In this document: positions 50,712 to 59,383 of the stretch, one piece after another
Numbering within the stretch: position 1 is the stretch's first letter
Layout: each line of letters opens with the position of its first letter
From: an uncultured Bacteroidales bacterium
Lineage (GTDB): Bacteria; Bacteroidota; Bacteroidia; Bacteroidales; UBA932
Length of the DNA stretch: 64,000 bases
Direction of reading: 5' to 3'
Assembly (NCBI GenBank): GCA_947167015.1
Contig: CAMVGM010000002.1
Coordinates: forward strand, 52,420 to 116,419
Translations under genes and position numbers: made by a program
The notes under the pieces: generated by a model
Told to the model about the DNA's origin: nothing
The model's input: only the letters and a program-made list of their open reading frames with translations
Databases searched by the model: none

Positions 50712-51542
50712 ATGATAAAAATTCAAAACTTAGCGTTCAGCTACGGAAAGAACGAGGTCCTCAAGAATATCTCGATGAACCTCGAACCCGGCAGGATCTA
50801 TGGCCTGCTCGGCGAGAACGGCGTCGGCAAGACGACGCTGCTGACCCTGCTCTGCGGTCTCAAGAAGACCCAGAGCGGAACCATCCTTTCGGACGGGCGT
50901 GATCCCTGGAAGCGCGAGCCTGCCCTCCTGCAGGACCAGTACTACCTCCCCGACGAGGTCGCTCCCGTGAACGACAAGGCCCTCGGCTGGGCCAAGTCCG
51001 CCGGCAAGTTCTGGCCCAATTTCAAGCCGGAGCGCTTCGAGACCATCCTGCGCGAATTCGAGGTCGATCCCGCCCAGAAGATGAATGCGATGTCCGCCGG
51101 CCAGCTCAAGAAGACCTACCTCGCCTTCGCCCTCGCCTGCAACACCCGCTATCTCTTCCTCGACGAGCCGACCAACGGCCTGGACATCCCGTCCAAGGCA
51201 CAGTTCCGCTCCGCCCTGATGAAGTACACGTCCGAAGATGCCACCATCGTGATCTCCACCCACCAGGTGCGCGACCTGGAGAACATCATCGATCCGATCA
51301 TCATCCTGGACCGCAGGGACGTCCTGCTCAACGCCACGATCGAACAGATCGCGGACAAGCTCTTCTTCGACTACGGCACCACCCTGCACCCCGAAGCACT
51401 CTATTCCGAGCAGCTGCCCGGCGGCTTCATCCAGGTCCTTCCCAACACCGAGAAGGCGGACAGCAAGGTGAACATCGAAGCCCTGTTCAACACCGTCCAC
51501 AAGCACAAAGAACTCGTCAAAAATCTTTTCAGCAATGAGTAA
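50712..51542 (+). CDS. ABC transporter ATP-binding protein
   Basis: The 276-residue nucleotide-binding subunit has Walker A GENGVGKTT, signature MSAGQLKKT (an unusual LSGGQ variant), Walker B YLFLDEPTNGLD and the switch His in ISTHQVRD. The last 60 residues lie beyond the core. It overlaps the membrane protein gene by 8 nt, and a GntR regulator follows, the usual layout of YtrB-like systems answering to envelope stress or lipid-II-targeting compounds. Confidence 0.88.
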   Translation: MIKIQNLAFSYGKNEVLKNISMNLEPGRIYGLLGENGVGKTTLLTLLCGLKKTQSGTILSDGRDPWKREPALLQDQYYLPDEVAPVNDKALGWAKSAGKFWPNFKPERFETILREFEVDPAQKMNAMSAGQLKKTYLAFALACNTRYLFLDEPTNGLDIPSKAQFRSALMKYTSEDATIVISTHQVRDLENIIDPIIILDRRDVLLNATIEQIADKLFFDYGTTLHPEALYSEQLPGGFIQVLPNTEKADSKVNIEALFNTVHKHKELVKNLFSNE

Positions 51543-52338
51543 CATATTCGATATCAACCGTTTCTGGAACTTCCTCCTGTACGATCTCCGTCGGGCCAGG
51601 AACAACTACGGCATCTCCATGCTGCTGCTCGGCCTTACGCCGGTCATCGTCTATATGGTCGTGGAATTCTTCAGCCTGATCTTCGGCAACGGCGTGGCCG
51701 AACTCCCCGACGAGCTCAAGTTCGCCGCCCTGAGCGTGTCCTCCGTCGTCATCCTCCTCGGATTCGGCAGCAAGGTCTATGGCCAGCTGACCGAGAAACG
51801 GGCCGGCTCGGACTACCTGATGATTCCCGCCTCCACCACGGAAAAGTGGATCTCGCTGTTCCTGGTCACCTGCGTAGCCGCCCCGGTCGTCCTCGGCGTC
51901 CTGTTCTTCGCCAGCGACGGCCTGATGGGCCTGCTCTTCCCGAACAGCTACGGCACCCGGCTCTTCGATTCGGACTTCATCCACGGCATCCATAACGGTT
52001 TCATCGGAACGGACGAGTTTTCCTTCAACCTGGGCGCCCTGCTGACCCTGGAATGGATGAATAATATCCTGACCTTCACCCTCGGTGCCATCTGCTTCAA
52101 GAAAGCGAAAGTCGCCAAAACCCTGTTCTGCGTCTTCGCGCTCGGAATGGTGTTATCCCTCGTGCTCGCCATCTTCGCCGGTAGCGGAAACATCGACATC
52201 GACCTGCTCGTCGACCGTTTCGACAGCCCCGCCCGCGCCGCCAACGCCATCAACTGGTACTTCAACATCTCCGGATTCGGCGTTCTGGCGCTGCTCCTGG
52301 GAGGCATCTTCTACCGCTTACGTACCATTCAACACTAG
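51535..52338 (+). CDS. ABC transporter membrane subunit
   Basis: A 267-residue integral membrane protein with about six hydrophobic segments, including SMLLLGLTPVIVYMVVEFF, FLVTCVAAPVVLGVLFFA and GFGVLALLLGGIFYRL at the C-terminus. It has no EAA loop typical of importers. Its overlap with the ATPase gene and position before the GntR gene make it the partner permease. Substrate unknown. Confidence 0.75.
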   Translation: MSNIFDINRFWNFLLYDLRRARNNYGISMLLLGLTPVIVYMVVEFFSLIFGNGVAELPDELKFAALSVSSVVILLGFGSKVYGQLTEKRAGSDYLMIPASTTEKWISLFLVTCVAAPVVLGVLFFASDGLMGLLFPNSYGTRLFDSDFIHGIHNGFIGTDEFSFNLGALLTLEWMNNILTFTLGAICFKKAKVAKTLFCVFALGMVLSLVLAIFAGSGNIDIDLLVDRFDSPARAANAINWYFNISGFGVLALLLGGIFYRLRTIQH

Positions 52339-52342
52339 AACC

Positions 52343-52681
52343 ATGGAATTCGACAACAATAAACCCATCTACCTCCAGATAGCGGACAACCTCTGCGAGC
52401 GCATCCTGTCCGGGGAATTCAAGCCCGGCGGACGCATCCCCTCGGTCCGCGAATGGGGCGCCGGCATCGGAGTCAATCCGAACACCGTGGCCCGCTCCTA
52501 CGAGGTACTTACGGACCGCAAGGTCATCTTCAACCAGCGCGGCATCGGCTTCTTCGTCGCGGGCGACGCCATCGACATCATCCGGGAGACGGAACGCCGC
52601 AAGTTCATCGAGGAGGAACTCCCCCTCTTCCGCGGCCGGGCGGCCCTGCTCGGCATCAACCTCAAGGAATTCATCGATTAA
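52343..52681 (+). CDS. GntR-family (YtrA-type) transcriptional regulator
   Basis: The 112-residue protein has the winged-helix GntR domain, opening NKPIYLQIADNLCERILSGEFKPGGRIPSVRE and NPNTVARSYEVL, with only a short helical tail, as in the YtrA subfamily. It begins 4 nt after the permease stop and probably represses its own operon. The start is chosen at the domain boundary. Confidence 0.88.
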   Translation: MEFDNNKPIYLQIADNLCERILSGEFKPGGRIPSVREWGAGIGVNPNTVARSYEVLTDRKVIFNQRGIGFFVAGDAIDIIRETERRKFIEEELPLFRGRAALLGINLKEFID

Positions 52682-52691
52682 ACTGTTCATA

Positions 52692-53423
52692 ATGAAAAAG
52701 ATATCCGCAATCTTCGCAGCCTGCGCGCTGCTGCTGCTCCCCTCCTGCCGCTTCATCAGGATCAGCGACGATTTTGATGAGAACATCATCGTCGACTCCG
52801 ACAACGGCATCGCCCCGGGCGAAAGCGTCGAACCCAGCGACAATTACATCACCCGGGACAACGTGACGGGCGAGTTCCACTCCCTGACCTGCAACATCCC
52901 CGGCGACGTGCAGTACGTTCCCGGCGACTGCTCCGTCTCCCTGTACGGGGCGGACAACATCCTGAAGCATGTCACCGTGAGCAACGAGAACGGGACCCTC
53001 GTCATCAAGTCCGACGGGACCACCTTCCGCAATATCAAGACTTTCAAGGTCAACGTTTCCAGCCCCGTGCTGGAAAAGGCCGACTTCAACGGTGCGGTGG
53101 ATTTCAGCGCCCCGAAGGGCATTACTGCCCTCGACTTCGCCCTGCAGATCAACGGCGCGGGCGACATCGACATCCAGGGGCTGGCGGCCGACAAGGCCTC
53201 TGTCACCGTCAACGGGGCGGGCGATGCACGGATCACCGGCATCGACTGTGAAACCCTCTCGGTCGATATCAACGGAGCGGGTGACGCCACGGTAGCCGGA
53301 CGCGCCACGAAGGCCAGCCTGCAGGTCAGCGGCGCCGGCGACATCGACGCCAAGGCCCTCGAATGCAGCGACATCGAGTCGAAGGTGCGCGGCATCGGCC
53401 GCGTCGAAAAGCCGAAGAGCTGA
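52692..53423 (+). CDS. DUF2807 (GIN domain) lipoprotein
   Basis: A lipobox-like signal (LLLLPSCR) precedes a right-handed repetitive beta domain. The GIN-type repeat INGAGDIDIQGL, VNGAGDARITGI, INGAGDATVAGR, VSGAGDIDAKAL recurs about every 20 residues, building a helix-like head. It lies 10 nt after the GntR gene, an association common in Bacteroidota. An envelope-exposed structural or adhesive role is inferred from family naming only. Confidence 0.83.
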   Translation: MKKISAIFAACALLLLPSCRFIRISDDFDENIIVDSDNGIAPGESVEPSDNYITRDNVTGEFHSLTCNIPGDVQYVPGDCSVSLYGADNILKHVTVSNENGTLVIKSDGTTFRNIKTFKVNVSSPVLEKADFNGAVDFSAPKGITALDFALQINGAGDIDIQGLAADKASVTVNGAGDARITGIDCETLSVDINGAGDATVAGRATKASLQVSGAGDIDAKALECSDIESKVRGIGRVEKPKS

Positions 53424-53425
53424 TT

Positions 53426-54514
53426 TTACTGCGCCTCGGTTTCCAGGCGCACGATACGGTCTTCCCCTCTCTGCTCCTCCGTGATGGACTTGCACAGTCC
53501 CCGGAGGAGCATCATTGATATCTCGTCCGTACCTTCCCGGCCCACGATCTGGCCGGAAAAGCGTTCCTGGACCATCTCGACCGAGACTTTCCGGGACATT
53601 TCCCGGCAGTGGACGCAAATGTGGATGGGGCCGGTGAAAGGCATCATCTTGGTGAGCATCTCCTCGACGATGAGTTCGAGGGACACGTAGAAACGGCCGA
53701 GGTTGTTGCGCTGGCAGAACCACTCGATCTCGCCGTTGAGCTTGTACAGGTCGTAGTCCGGCGAGCCGATGTCGAAGATCAGGCTGCGCAGGTTGTTCAC
53801 GAACACCTGGGTGAGCAGTTCGCGGGGGTGGTCGAAAACCTGCTCCGGCGTGCCTTCCTCGACGATGCGCCCACGCTGGAGGAACAGCACCCGCGTACTG
53901 ACGTCGCGCGCAAACTGCATCTCGTGCGTGACGATGACCATCGTCCGGCCCTGCCGGGCGAGTTCCTTGATGACGCTGAGCACCTCCGACTTCCGGGAAG
54001 GATCGAGGGCAGAGGTCGGTTCGTCGAAGAGGATTACCTTGGGATCCATCGCCAGGGTGCGGGCGATGGCCACGCGCTGTTTCTGGCCGCCGGAAAGGCT
54101 GTCCGGAGCGGCGTGCAGCATCTCGCCCAGACCCACCATCCTCAGCAGGTCCACGGCTTTCTTCTCGGCCTCCTCGCGGGGCATCTTCCGGACCTTGAGC
54201 GGGCCGAGCATCACGTTCTCAAGCACGTCCAGGTGGCGGAAGACATTCATTTCCTGGAACACCATCCCCACCCTGACGCGCACCGCGGGCAGGTCCGCTC
54301 CCCGGGCCACGATGTCCTCCCCGTCCACGAAGATGTGACCGGAATCGGGCTTTTCGAGCCCGTTCAGGCAGCGCAGGAAGGTGCTCTTGCCGCAACCGGA
54401 AGGGCCGATGATGGAGACGATGTCGCCCTCGTGGATCTCGCAGTCGATCCCGTCCAGTACGCCGTTGTCGCCGAAACGCTTGCTCAGCGCCTCCGTTTTG
54501 ATGATGGTATTCAT
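53426..54514 (-). CDS. Amino-acid ABC transporter ATPase (GlnQ-like) with C-terminal extension
   Basis: Residues 1-245 are a polar amino-acid-type ATPase: Walker A GPSGCGKST, Q-loop FQEMNVFRH, LSGGQKQRVAIAR, Walker B VILFDEPTSALD and VTHEMQFARD. The remaining 115 residues are absent from ordinary GlnQ/HisP and contain VSLELIVEEMLTKMM, which resembles the N-box of GHKL/RsbW ATPases with Lys in place of Asn. It overlaps the binding-protein/permease gene by 4 nt. Confidence 0.88.
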   Translation of the reverse strand: MNTIIKTEALSKRFGDNGVLDGIDCEIHEGDIVSIIGPSGCGKSTFLRCLNGLEKPDSGHIFVDGEDIVARGADLPAVRVRVGMVFQEMNVFRHLDVLENVMLGPLKVRKMPREEAEKKAVDLLRMVGLGEMLHAAPDSLSGGQKQRVAIARTLAMDPKVILFDEPTSALDPSRKSEVLSVIKELARQGRTMVIVTHEMQFARDVSTRVLFLQRGRIVEEGTPEQVFDHPRELLTQVFVNNLRSLIFDIGSPDYDLYKLNGEIEWFCQRNNLGRFYVSLELIVEEMLTKMMPFTGPIHICVHCREMSRKVSVEMVQERFSGQIVGREGTDEISMMLLRGLCKSITEEQRGEDRIVRLETEAQ

Positions 54515-55950
54515 TTCTTCAGCAATGCGTCTCCGAGTTTGTCGATGCCCAGGCAGATCAGCTTGGCGAGCAGGAAGTACAGCACGCCCACGACCACCAG
54601 CGGAATCAGGGAATTATAGGTCTGGCTGCGGATGATGTCGGTCACCTTCGTCAGGTCCTGGATGGCGATGAAACCGACGATGGCGGTATTCTCGATCAAG
54701 GCGACGCTCTTCCCCTTGAACAGCAGCAAGATATGGCGCAGCGCCTGCGGGATCGTCACGTAACGCTGCGTCTGCCAGCGGGTAAGGCCCAGGGCCTGCC
54801 CCGCCTCGTCCTGCCCGCGCGGAACGCTCCGGATGCCGCTGAGGATGCTCTCGCAGGCCCCCGCGGAGAAATGCAGGGAATAGGTGATGATGGCAACGAT
54901 GACGGCCCCCAGCGTGGAGGAGGCGAAGACCACGTAGAACATGAACAGCAGCAGGACCACCACCGGCACGCCCTCGATGAACTCGCACCAGCCGTGCGAG
55001 AATTTCTCCAGGGCCGGCTTGCCGGAAAGGTGCATCTGGCAGAGCAGCACGCCCAGGACGCTCCCCAGCAGGATGGAGAATAACACGATGATCAGCGTAA
55101 TCCACAGGCCTTTCAGGATCAGCCGCCCGCGGCCGTCCTCGAAGAGGTTCTGCCGCAGGGCGTTCCCGGACTGGCGGCGTCCGTGCGCCTCCGGATTCAG
55201 CGTCACCAGGTGGAGGTTGCAGATATAGTACGGTTCCGAGAAGAGCACGCTCGAACTGCGGTCGTGCGTAGGGGTGATAGCGTCCACCAGGGCGTCCACG
55301 CGCCCGGAAACCAGGGCCGGGATCATCCCGGTCGAGGTCATCTCGACGAAGTGCACGGGGCGGCCGAGCCAGTCGCCGAAACGGCGCATCAGTTCTGGTT
55401 CGAAGCCCGTTTCCTCGCCGTCTTCCATCACCGTCAGGCCGGACTGCCCCACCTCGATGCCCACGCGGAGGGGTTCCCCGTCCTTGGCGTGCGCGTGGTA
55501 GAAACTGTGCGGCGCGTCCGGTCCGAACCAGTTCGCCTGCATCGCTTCCAGGCTGCCGTCGCCGCGCATCTCGTCGAAGAAATCGTTGAAGAGCGCGGCC
55601 AGCCGGTCGCCGCCCGGACGGAACGCGACGGCGGAACTGTCCCGGACGGGCAGTTCGCCCAGTTCCCGGAAATCGGGATTCCGCACCAGCAGGTTGTCCA
55701 GGCCCGGCTCCAGGCAGATCATCGCGTCGATCTTCCGGCCCCGCAGGGCCAGGCACATCGACGGCAGTTCCTCGAACCGCAGCAGCGTGGCCCGGGGGAA
55801 GAGTTCCGGGAGTTCACGATGCTGCGCCAGGTTCGTCAGCACGCCGATCCGGGCGTCCGACAGGTCGTCCACCGACCGCACCTCCCGGCGGGATGTACAG
55901 GCGGAAACAGCCGTCAAGGCAAGCAGCAGGCAGAGCAGGAAACGTCGCAT
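54511..55950 (-). CDS. Fused substrate-binding protein and permease of an amino-acid ABC transporter
   Basis: A lipobox-like signal (LALTAVSACTS) is followed by two binding-protein segments and a permease. Residues about 25-145 look like lobe 2 of an SBP_bac_3 protein (VDDLSDARIGVL, GRKIDAMI, ending DGSLEAMQANWFG). Residues about 158-255 look like lobe 1 (LRVGIEVG, GFEPELMRRFGDWLG, SGRVDALVDAI, LFSEPYY). From about 275 a HisM-type permease has five TM helices and the EAA-like motif DEAGQALGLTRWQTQRYVTIPQA, written here in parts: DEAGQALGLTRW, TIPQALRH. Uptake of a polar amino acid is likely. Confidence 0.85.
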   Translation of the reverse strand: MRRFLLCLLLALTAVSACTSRREVRSVDDLSDARIGVLTNLAQHRELPELFPRATLLRFEELPSMCLALRGRKIDAMICLEPGLDNLLVRNPDFRELGELPVRDSSAVAFRPGGDRLAALFNDFFDEMRGDGSLEAMQANWFGPDAPHSFYHAHAKDGEPLRVGIEVGQSGLTVMEDGEETGFEPELMRRFGDWLGRPVHFVEMTSTGMIPALVSGRVDALVDAITPTHDRSSSVLFSEPYYICNLHLVTLNPEAHGRRQSGNALRQNLFEDGRGRLILKGLWITLIIVLFSILLGSVLGVLLCQMHLSGKPALEKFSHGWCEFIEGVPVVVLLLFMFYVVFASSTLGAVIVAIITYSLHFSAGACESILSGIRSVPRGQDEAGQALGLTRWQTQRYVTIPQALRHILLLFKGKSVALIENTAIVGFIAIQDLTKVTDIIRSQTYNSLIPLVVVGVLYFLLAKLICLGIDKLGDALLKK

Positions 55951-55954
55951 CGTT

Positions 55955-55962
55955 CAAAGATA
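55955..55962 (-). promoter_or_regulatory. -7 box of the amino-acid ABC operon
   Basis: TATCTTTG on the minus strand ends 5 nt before the ATG, implying an almost leaderless message. No well-spaced -33 box. Confidence 0.45.
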
Positions 55963-55975
55963 CGTTTTTTTTTGC

Positions 55976-56007
55976 AAAACGGGCGGTCCTTGCGGGCCGC
56001 CCGTTTT
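55976..56007 (-). terminator. Terminator hairpin after the small secreted protein gene
   Basis: An 11-bp stem (AAAACGGGCGG with CCGCCCGTTTT) and a 10-nt loop, about 55 nt downstream of the minus-strand gene ending at 56063. The T4 lies inside the stem. Confidence 0.6.
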
Positions 56008-56062
56008 GATCCGGAGCAATGTTGTTAATAAATAAATCCTATAATTAATATTTTAAAACGTT

Positions 56063-56632
56063 TCAGAACTTGGGAATATCGAAGGTGGATGCCGGGATGG
56101 TGGCGTTCTCTTCCAGCTTGGTTGCCGTATTTCCGAACTGGAACTGACCGCCGTCCGTCAGGGATTTCAGCACGATGCCGTTCCAGACCCAGACGGTCTG
56201 CGACATCGTCATGCCCATCTGGGAAGACTCCATCGTGTACTTGGTGCATTCGCGGCCGAGGACGGTCTCCTTGCCGGCTTCCTTGATCTTGTTCTCCGCC
56301 TTGACCTTGTCGGTCAGGTTGAGGAAGTTAATGTCGGCGCCGCCCATGCCACCAGCGGGCATTTCCTGCACCTGCTTCTCCGCGGCGTTGATCATGTAGG
56401 TCTTGCCGTCCTTGCGGAGGATGGTCATCTCCATGGCGTTGCCCATGAAGTCCATCTTCATCTTCTGAGCCTCGACGGCGCCGTAGTTGTCAAAATAGAC
56501 AGTCGTCTCGCCCATCTCGGATGTCTGGGTCAGGATGCCGGACTTGATGCCATAGCGCTTTCCGTCCTGCCCCATCGCCACTCCTGCCGCAGCAGCGAGC
56601 AGGAGAGCCACACAGATAAACTTTGTTTTCAT
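56063..56632 (-). CDS. Secreted protein of unknown function, DUF4412-like
   Basis: A signal peptide (MKTKFICVALLLAAAAGVAMG) precedes about 165 residues with alternating strands: YGIKSGILTQTSEMGETTVYFDNYG, MEMTILRKDGKTYMINAAEKQV, LGRECTKYTME and VWVWNGIVLKS. The pattern of a lipid- or metal-free LolA-like half-barrel is suggestive, but I cannot confirm it. The start could also be the adjacent ATG at 56635. A minus-strand TATGTTTG box at 56668-56675 may drive it. Confidence 0.65.
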   Translation of the reverse strand: MKTKFICVALLLAAAAGVAMGQDGKRYGIKSGILTQTSEMGETTVYFDNYGAVEAQKMKMDFMGNAMEMTILRKDGKTYMINAAEKQVQEMPAGGMGGADINFLNLTDKVKAENKIKEAGKETVLGRECTKYTMESSQMGMTMSQTVWVWNGIVLKSLTDGGQFQFGNTATKLEENATIPASTFDIPKF

Positions 56633-56676
56633 CATTATAAGGTTTGTTGATTGTTCGTTTTCTGACACAAACATAG

Positions 56677-56706
56677 AAAAAGCGGGCCGCTCCCGGTCCG
56701 CTTTTT
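56677..56706 (-). terminator. Rho-independent terminator after the YebC gene
   Basis: A 12-bp stem (AAAAAGCGGGCC paired with GGTCCGCTTTTT, one G-U) and a 6-nt loop, 40 nt downstream of the YebC stop on the minus strand. Confidence 0.65.
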
Positions 56707-56745
56707 CGACGAATTGCCGTATTTCTTCGACGAATTCCCTTTTTC

Positions 56746-57498
56746 TTACTCTTCGGCAGGTTTCATCGTGGTATAGACGTTCGTCACGTCCTCATCGTCC
56801 TCGAGCATGCCGGTGAGCTTCTCCAGGGTGGCGCGCTGCTCATCGGTAACTTCCTTGAGGTCCACGTTGGGGATCTGCTCGAAACCGCCGGAGATCAGCT
56901 CGTAGCCGTTCTCCTCGATGTACTTCTGGATCTGGCCGTAGGCGCTGTACTCGCCGTACATCACGATGACGGGGGTGACGTTGCCGTCCTTGTCCTCCTC
57001 TTCCTCGCGGAAAAGTTCCTCCACGCCGTAGTCGATGAGTTCGAGCTCGAGTTCCTCGAGGTCCACGCCCTCCTTCTCCTTCACGCGGAAGGTGCACTTG
57101 CGGTCGAACATGAAGCTCACGGAACCGGTGGTACCGAGCGAGCCGCCGCACTTGTTGAAATAGCTGCGGACGTTCGCCACCGTACGGGTGTTGTTGTCCG
57201 TGGCGGCCTCCACCAGGTAGGCGATGCCGTGAGGGCCGAAACCTTCGTAGATGATCTCCTTGAAGTCGCCCTGCTTGCTCTCGGTCGCCTTCTTGATGGC
57301 GCGCTCGATGTTCTCCTTGGGCATCTGCTCGGCACGGGCCTCGGCCATGAGGGCGCGCAGACGCGGGTTGCCGGTCACGTCCGGACCGCCCTGCTTGACG
57401 GCGATCGTGATTTCCTTGCCCAGTTTGGTGAAAGTGCGGGCCATGTGGCCCCAGCGCTTCAGCTTGCGCTCCTTGCGGAATTCAAATGCTCTTCCCAT
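56746..57498 (-). CDS. YebC/PmpR-family protein
   Basis: The 250-residue protein has the YebC opening (MGRAFEFRKERKLKRWGHMA), NPRLRALMAEARAEQMPKENIERAIKKA (given in part as NPRLRALMAEARAEQMPK), YEGFGPHGIAYLVEA and GGSLGTTGSVSFMF. Recent and older work links the family both to transcriptional regulation and to relief of ribosome stalling at proline runs; the sequence does not choose between them. The acidic segment EEEEDKDG is longer than usual. Confidence 0.9.
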   Translation of the reverse strand: MGRAFEFRKERKLKRWGHMARTFTKLGKEITIAVKQGGPDVTGNPRLRALMAEARAEQMPKENIERAIKKATESKQGDFKEIIYEGFGPHGIAYLVEAATDNNTRTVANVRSYFNKCGGSLGTTGSVSFMFDRKCTFRVKEKEGVDLEELELELIDYGVEELFREEEEDKDGNVTPVIVMYGEYSAYGQIQKYIEENGYELISGGFEQIPNVDLKEVTDEQRATLEKLTGMLEDDEDVTNVYTTMKPAEE

Positions 57499-57506
57499 AA
57501 GACGAA

Positions 57507-58184
57507 TTATTCAGAAACCCTGGCGATGTTCTTGGCGATCTCGTAAGCCTCGATGGACTGCGGATAGTCCTGCTCGACCCTGCGGTAGCAGGCAAGCGCC
57601 TCGGCCTTCTGTCCGAGGGCCTCGTGGGCGGAACCCTGCTTGACGAGGTATCCGGCGGCGAAGACGTTGTCGGCCACGTCCACGGCGGCCTTGTAGCTGC
57701 GCACGGCGGCGGCGTAGTCGCCCAGGGCGACGTAGGCGTCACCCTCGCAGGCACGGGCACGGGCGGCGAGGATGGGCTCCTTGCCCTTGTATTTCTTCAG
57801 GTAGGAGAGGGCCTCCTCGTTGTTGCCGAGCCGCAGCTCGCAGATACCGGCGTACAGGTACACGGCCTGGCCGGCCTTGCTGCCGTACTGGTCGATGATG
57901 TCGGCGAAACCGAGGTTGTTGCCGTCGCCGCTCAGCGCGAGGTCATACTCGCCGGCCTGGAAATTCATCTCGGCGGGGTAGCTCTGCTCCATCGCCTCGG
58001 CGCACTTGGGCTGATAGATGAACTTCTGGTACGCGAGGATCCCGAGGACGATCACCAGGATGGCGGCGAGGGCGCCCCAGATCATTTTCTTGTGTTCGTT
58101 GTAGAACTGTTCCGTTGCGGACACGGTCTGCTCGATGTTTTCCTGCCGCACGGCTTCCTTGTCTTTCAGATTTTTCTGAGCCAT
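57507..58184 (-). CDS. Membrane-anchored TPR protein (YfgM-like)
   Basis: A cytoplasmic stretch of about 33 residues is followed by one TM helix (IWGALAAILVIVLGILAYQKF) and a periplasmic region with three to four tetratricopeptide repeats (QAVYLYAGICELRLGNNEEA, ARACEGDAYVALGDYAAAVR, VKQGSAHEALGQKAEALACY). The arrangement matches YfgM-type proteins. The start at 58184 agrees with the minus-strand promoter at 58220-58250; codons upstream to 58211 extend into it. It lies 8 nt before yebC. Confidence 0.78.
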   Translation of the reverse strand: MAQKNLKDKEAVRQENIEQTVSATEQFYNEHKKMIWGALAAILVIVLGILAYQKFIYQPKCAEAMEQSYPAEMNFQAGEYDLALSGDGNNLGFADIIDQYGSKAGQAVYLYAGICELRLGNNEEALSYLKKYKGKEPILAARARACEGDAYVALGDYAAAVRSYKAAVDVADNVFAAGYLVKQGSAHEALGQKAEALACYRRVEQDYPQSIEAYEIAKNIARVSE

Positions 58185-58219
58185 ATTCGATTTATTTGTT
58201 TTCCGTTTCAATTAGCCCG

Positions 58220-58250
58220 CAAAATTATAGAAAAATCTTTAACTTTGCAA
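58220..58250. promoter_or_regulatory. Overlapping divergent promoters of the TPR gene and recF
   Basis: Minus strand: TTG (58248-58250), 20 nt, TAATTTTG (58220-58227). Plus strand: -7 box TAACTTTG (58240-58247). The two elements interlock within 31 bp, so polymerase binding on one side should hinder the other. Confidence 0.55.
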
Positions 58251-58282
58251 CTATATGGAATCGTACCGCAGACATTGAAACC

Positions 58283-59383
58283 ATGGCCGTCCTACAGAAA
58301 ATCGTAATCCAGGATTTCCGCAACATCCAGCTGCAGGAACTCGCCTTCTCGCCCAACATCAACTGCATCAGCGGCGGGAACGGCGAGGGGAAGACCAACC
58401 TGCTGGACGCCATCTGGTACCTGTCGATGACCAAGAGCGCCTTCTCCTCCTCCGACCGCTTCAATTTCCGCTACGGGACCACCGCCTTCGCCCTGAGCGG
58501 CACCTACGACATGCCGGGCGCTCCCCCGTCCCGTTTCAGCATCCGCGTCTCGGACGGCGGGCAGAAACTCGTCAAGCGCGACGACAAGCCCTACACGCGG
58601 ATCGCCGACCACATCGGCGTACTGCCGATCGTGATGGTCTCCCCCGCCGACATCGCCATGGTCAGCGAATCCGGCGAAGAGCGGCGCAAGTTCGTCAACT
58701 CCGTCCTGTCCCAGATGGACCGGGCCTATCTCTCCGACGTCCAGCAGTACAACCGCTACCTGCTGCAGCGCAACAAACTCCTCAAGGCCGGCGTGCTGGA
58801 CGAAAGCCTGCTGGGCACCTTCGACGAGCGGCTCGCCGCCCTCGCGCAGCCCATCTACGCACGCCGCAACTCTTTCTGCGACAGCCTGCTGCCCATTGTG
58901 CAGCAGTACTACCGCGAGATTTCCGGCGGCCGCGAGCAGGTGGGCATCGAATACCGTTCCGACCTTTCCGCCGGGGACCTGCTGGAAACCTTGCGCGCCC
59001 GCCGCGAGAAGGACCGCATCTTCCGCTTCACCACCGCCGGCGTCCAGCGGGACGACTTCCTCTTCACGATGGACGGGCACCCGATCCGCCGCTGCGGCTC
59101 CCAGGGGCAGCAGAAATCTTTCCTGGTAGCCCTCAAGTTCGCGCAGTACGAGGTCATGAAAGCGGCCTGCGGCTGCCCGCCCGTGATGCTGCTGGACGAC
59201 CTCTTCGACAAACTGGACATGGGCCGCGTGAGCAACCTGCTGCGCATGGTCGCCGACAAGGAATTCGGCCAGATCTTCCTGACCGACTCCAACAAGGTCC
59301 GCACCGAATCCATCGTGGACACCCTCACATCGGACCGCAGTTATTTCGAGACGGCAGGAGGCGTCTTCACCGCCCGCCAATGA
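58283..59383 (+). CDS. recF: DNA replication and repair protein RecF
   Basis: RecF is an ABC-type ATPase that loads RecA at gaps in single-stranded DNA. It starts MAVLQKIVIQDFRNIQLQEL, then Walker A GGNGEGKTNLLDAI. The signature region is RRCGSQGQQKSFLVALKFAQ and the Walker B is VMLLDDLFDKLD. At 366 residues it has standard length. The start is placed at the conserved N-terminus. It overlaps the DciA-like gene by 4 nt; dnaA or dnaN are not adjacent. Confidence 0.93.
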   Translation: MAVLQKIVIQDFRNIQLQELAFSPNINCISGGNGEGKTNLLDAIWYLSMTKSAFSSSDRFNFRYGTTAFALSGTYDMPGAPPSRFSIRVSDGGQKLVKRDDKPYTRIADHIGVLPIVMVSPADIAMVSESGEERRKFVNSVLSQMDRAYLSDVQQYNRYLLQRNKLLKAGVLDESLLGTFDERLAALAQPIYARRNSFCDSLLPIVQQYYREISGGREQVGIEYRSDLSAGDLLETLRARREKDRIFRFTTAGVQRDDFLFTMDGHPIRRCGSQGQQKSFLVALKFAQYEVMKAACGCPPVMLLDDLFDKLDMGRVSNLLRMVADKEFGQIFLTDSNKVRTESIVDTLTSDRSYFETAGGVFTARQ

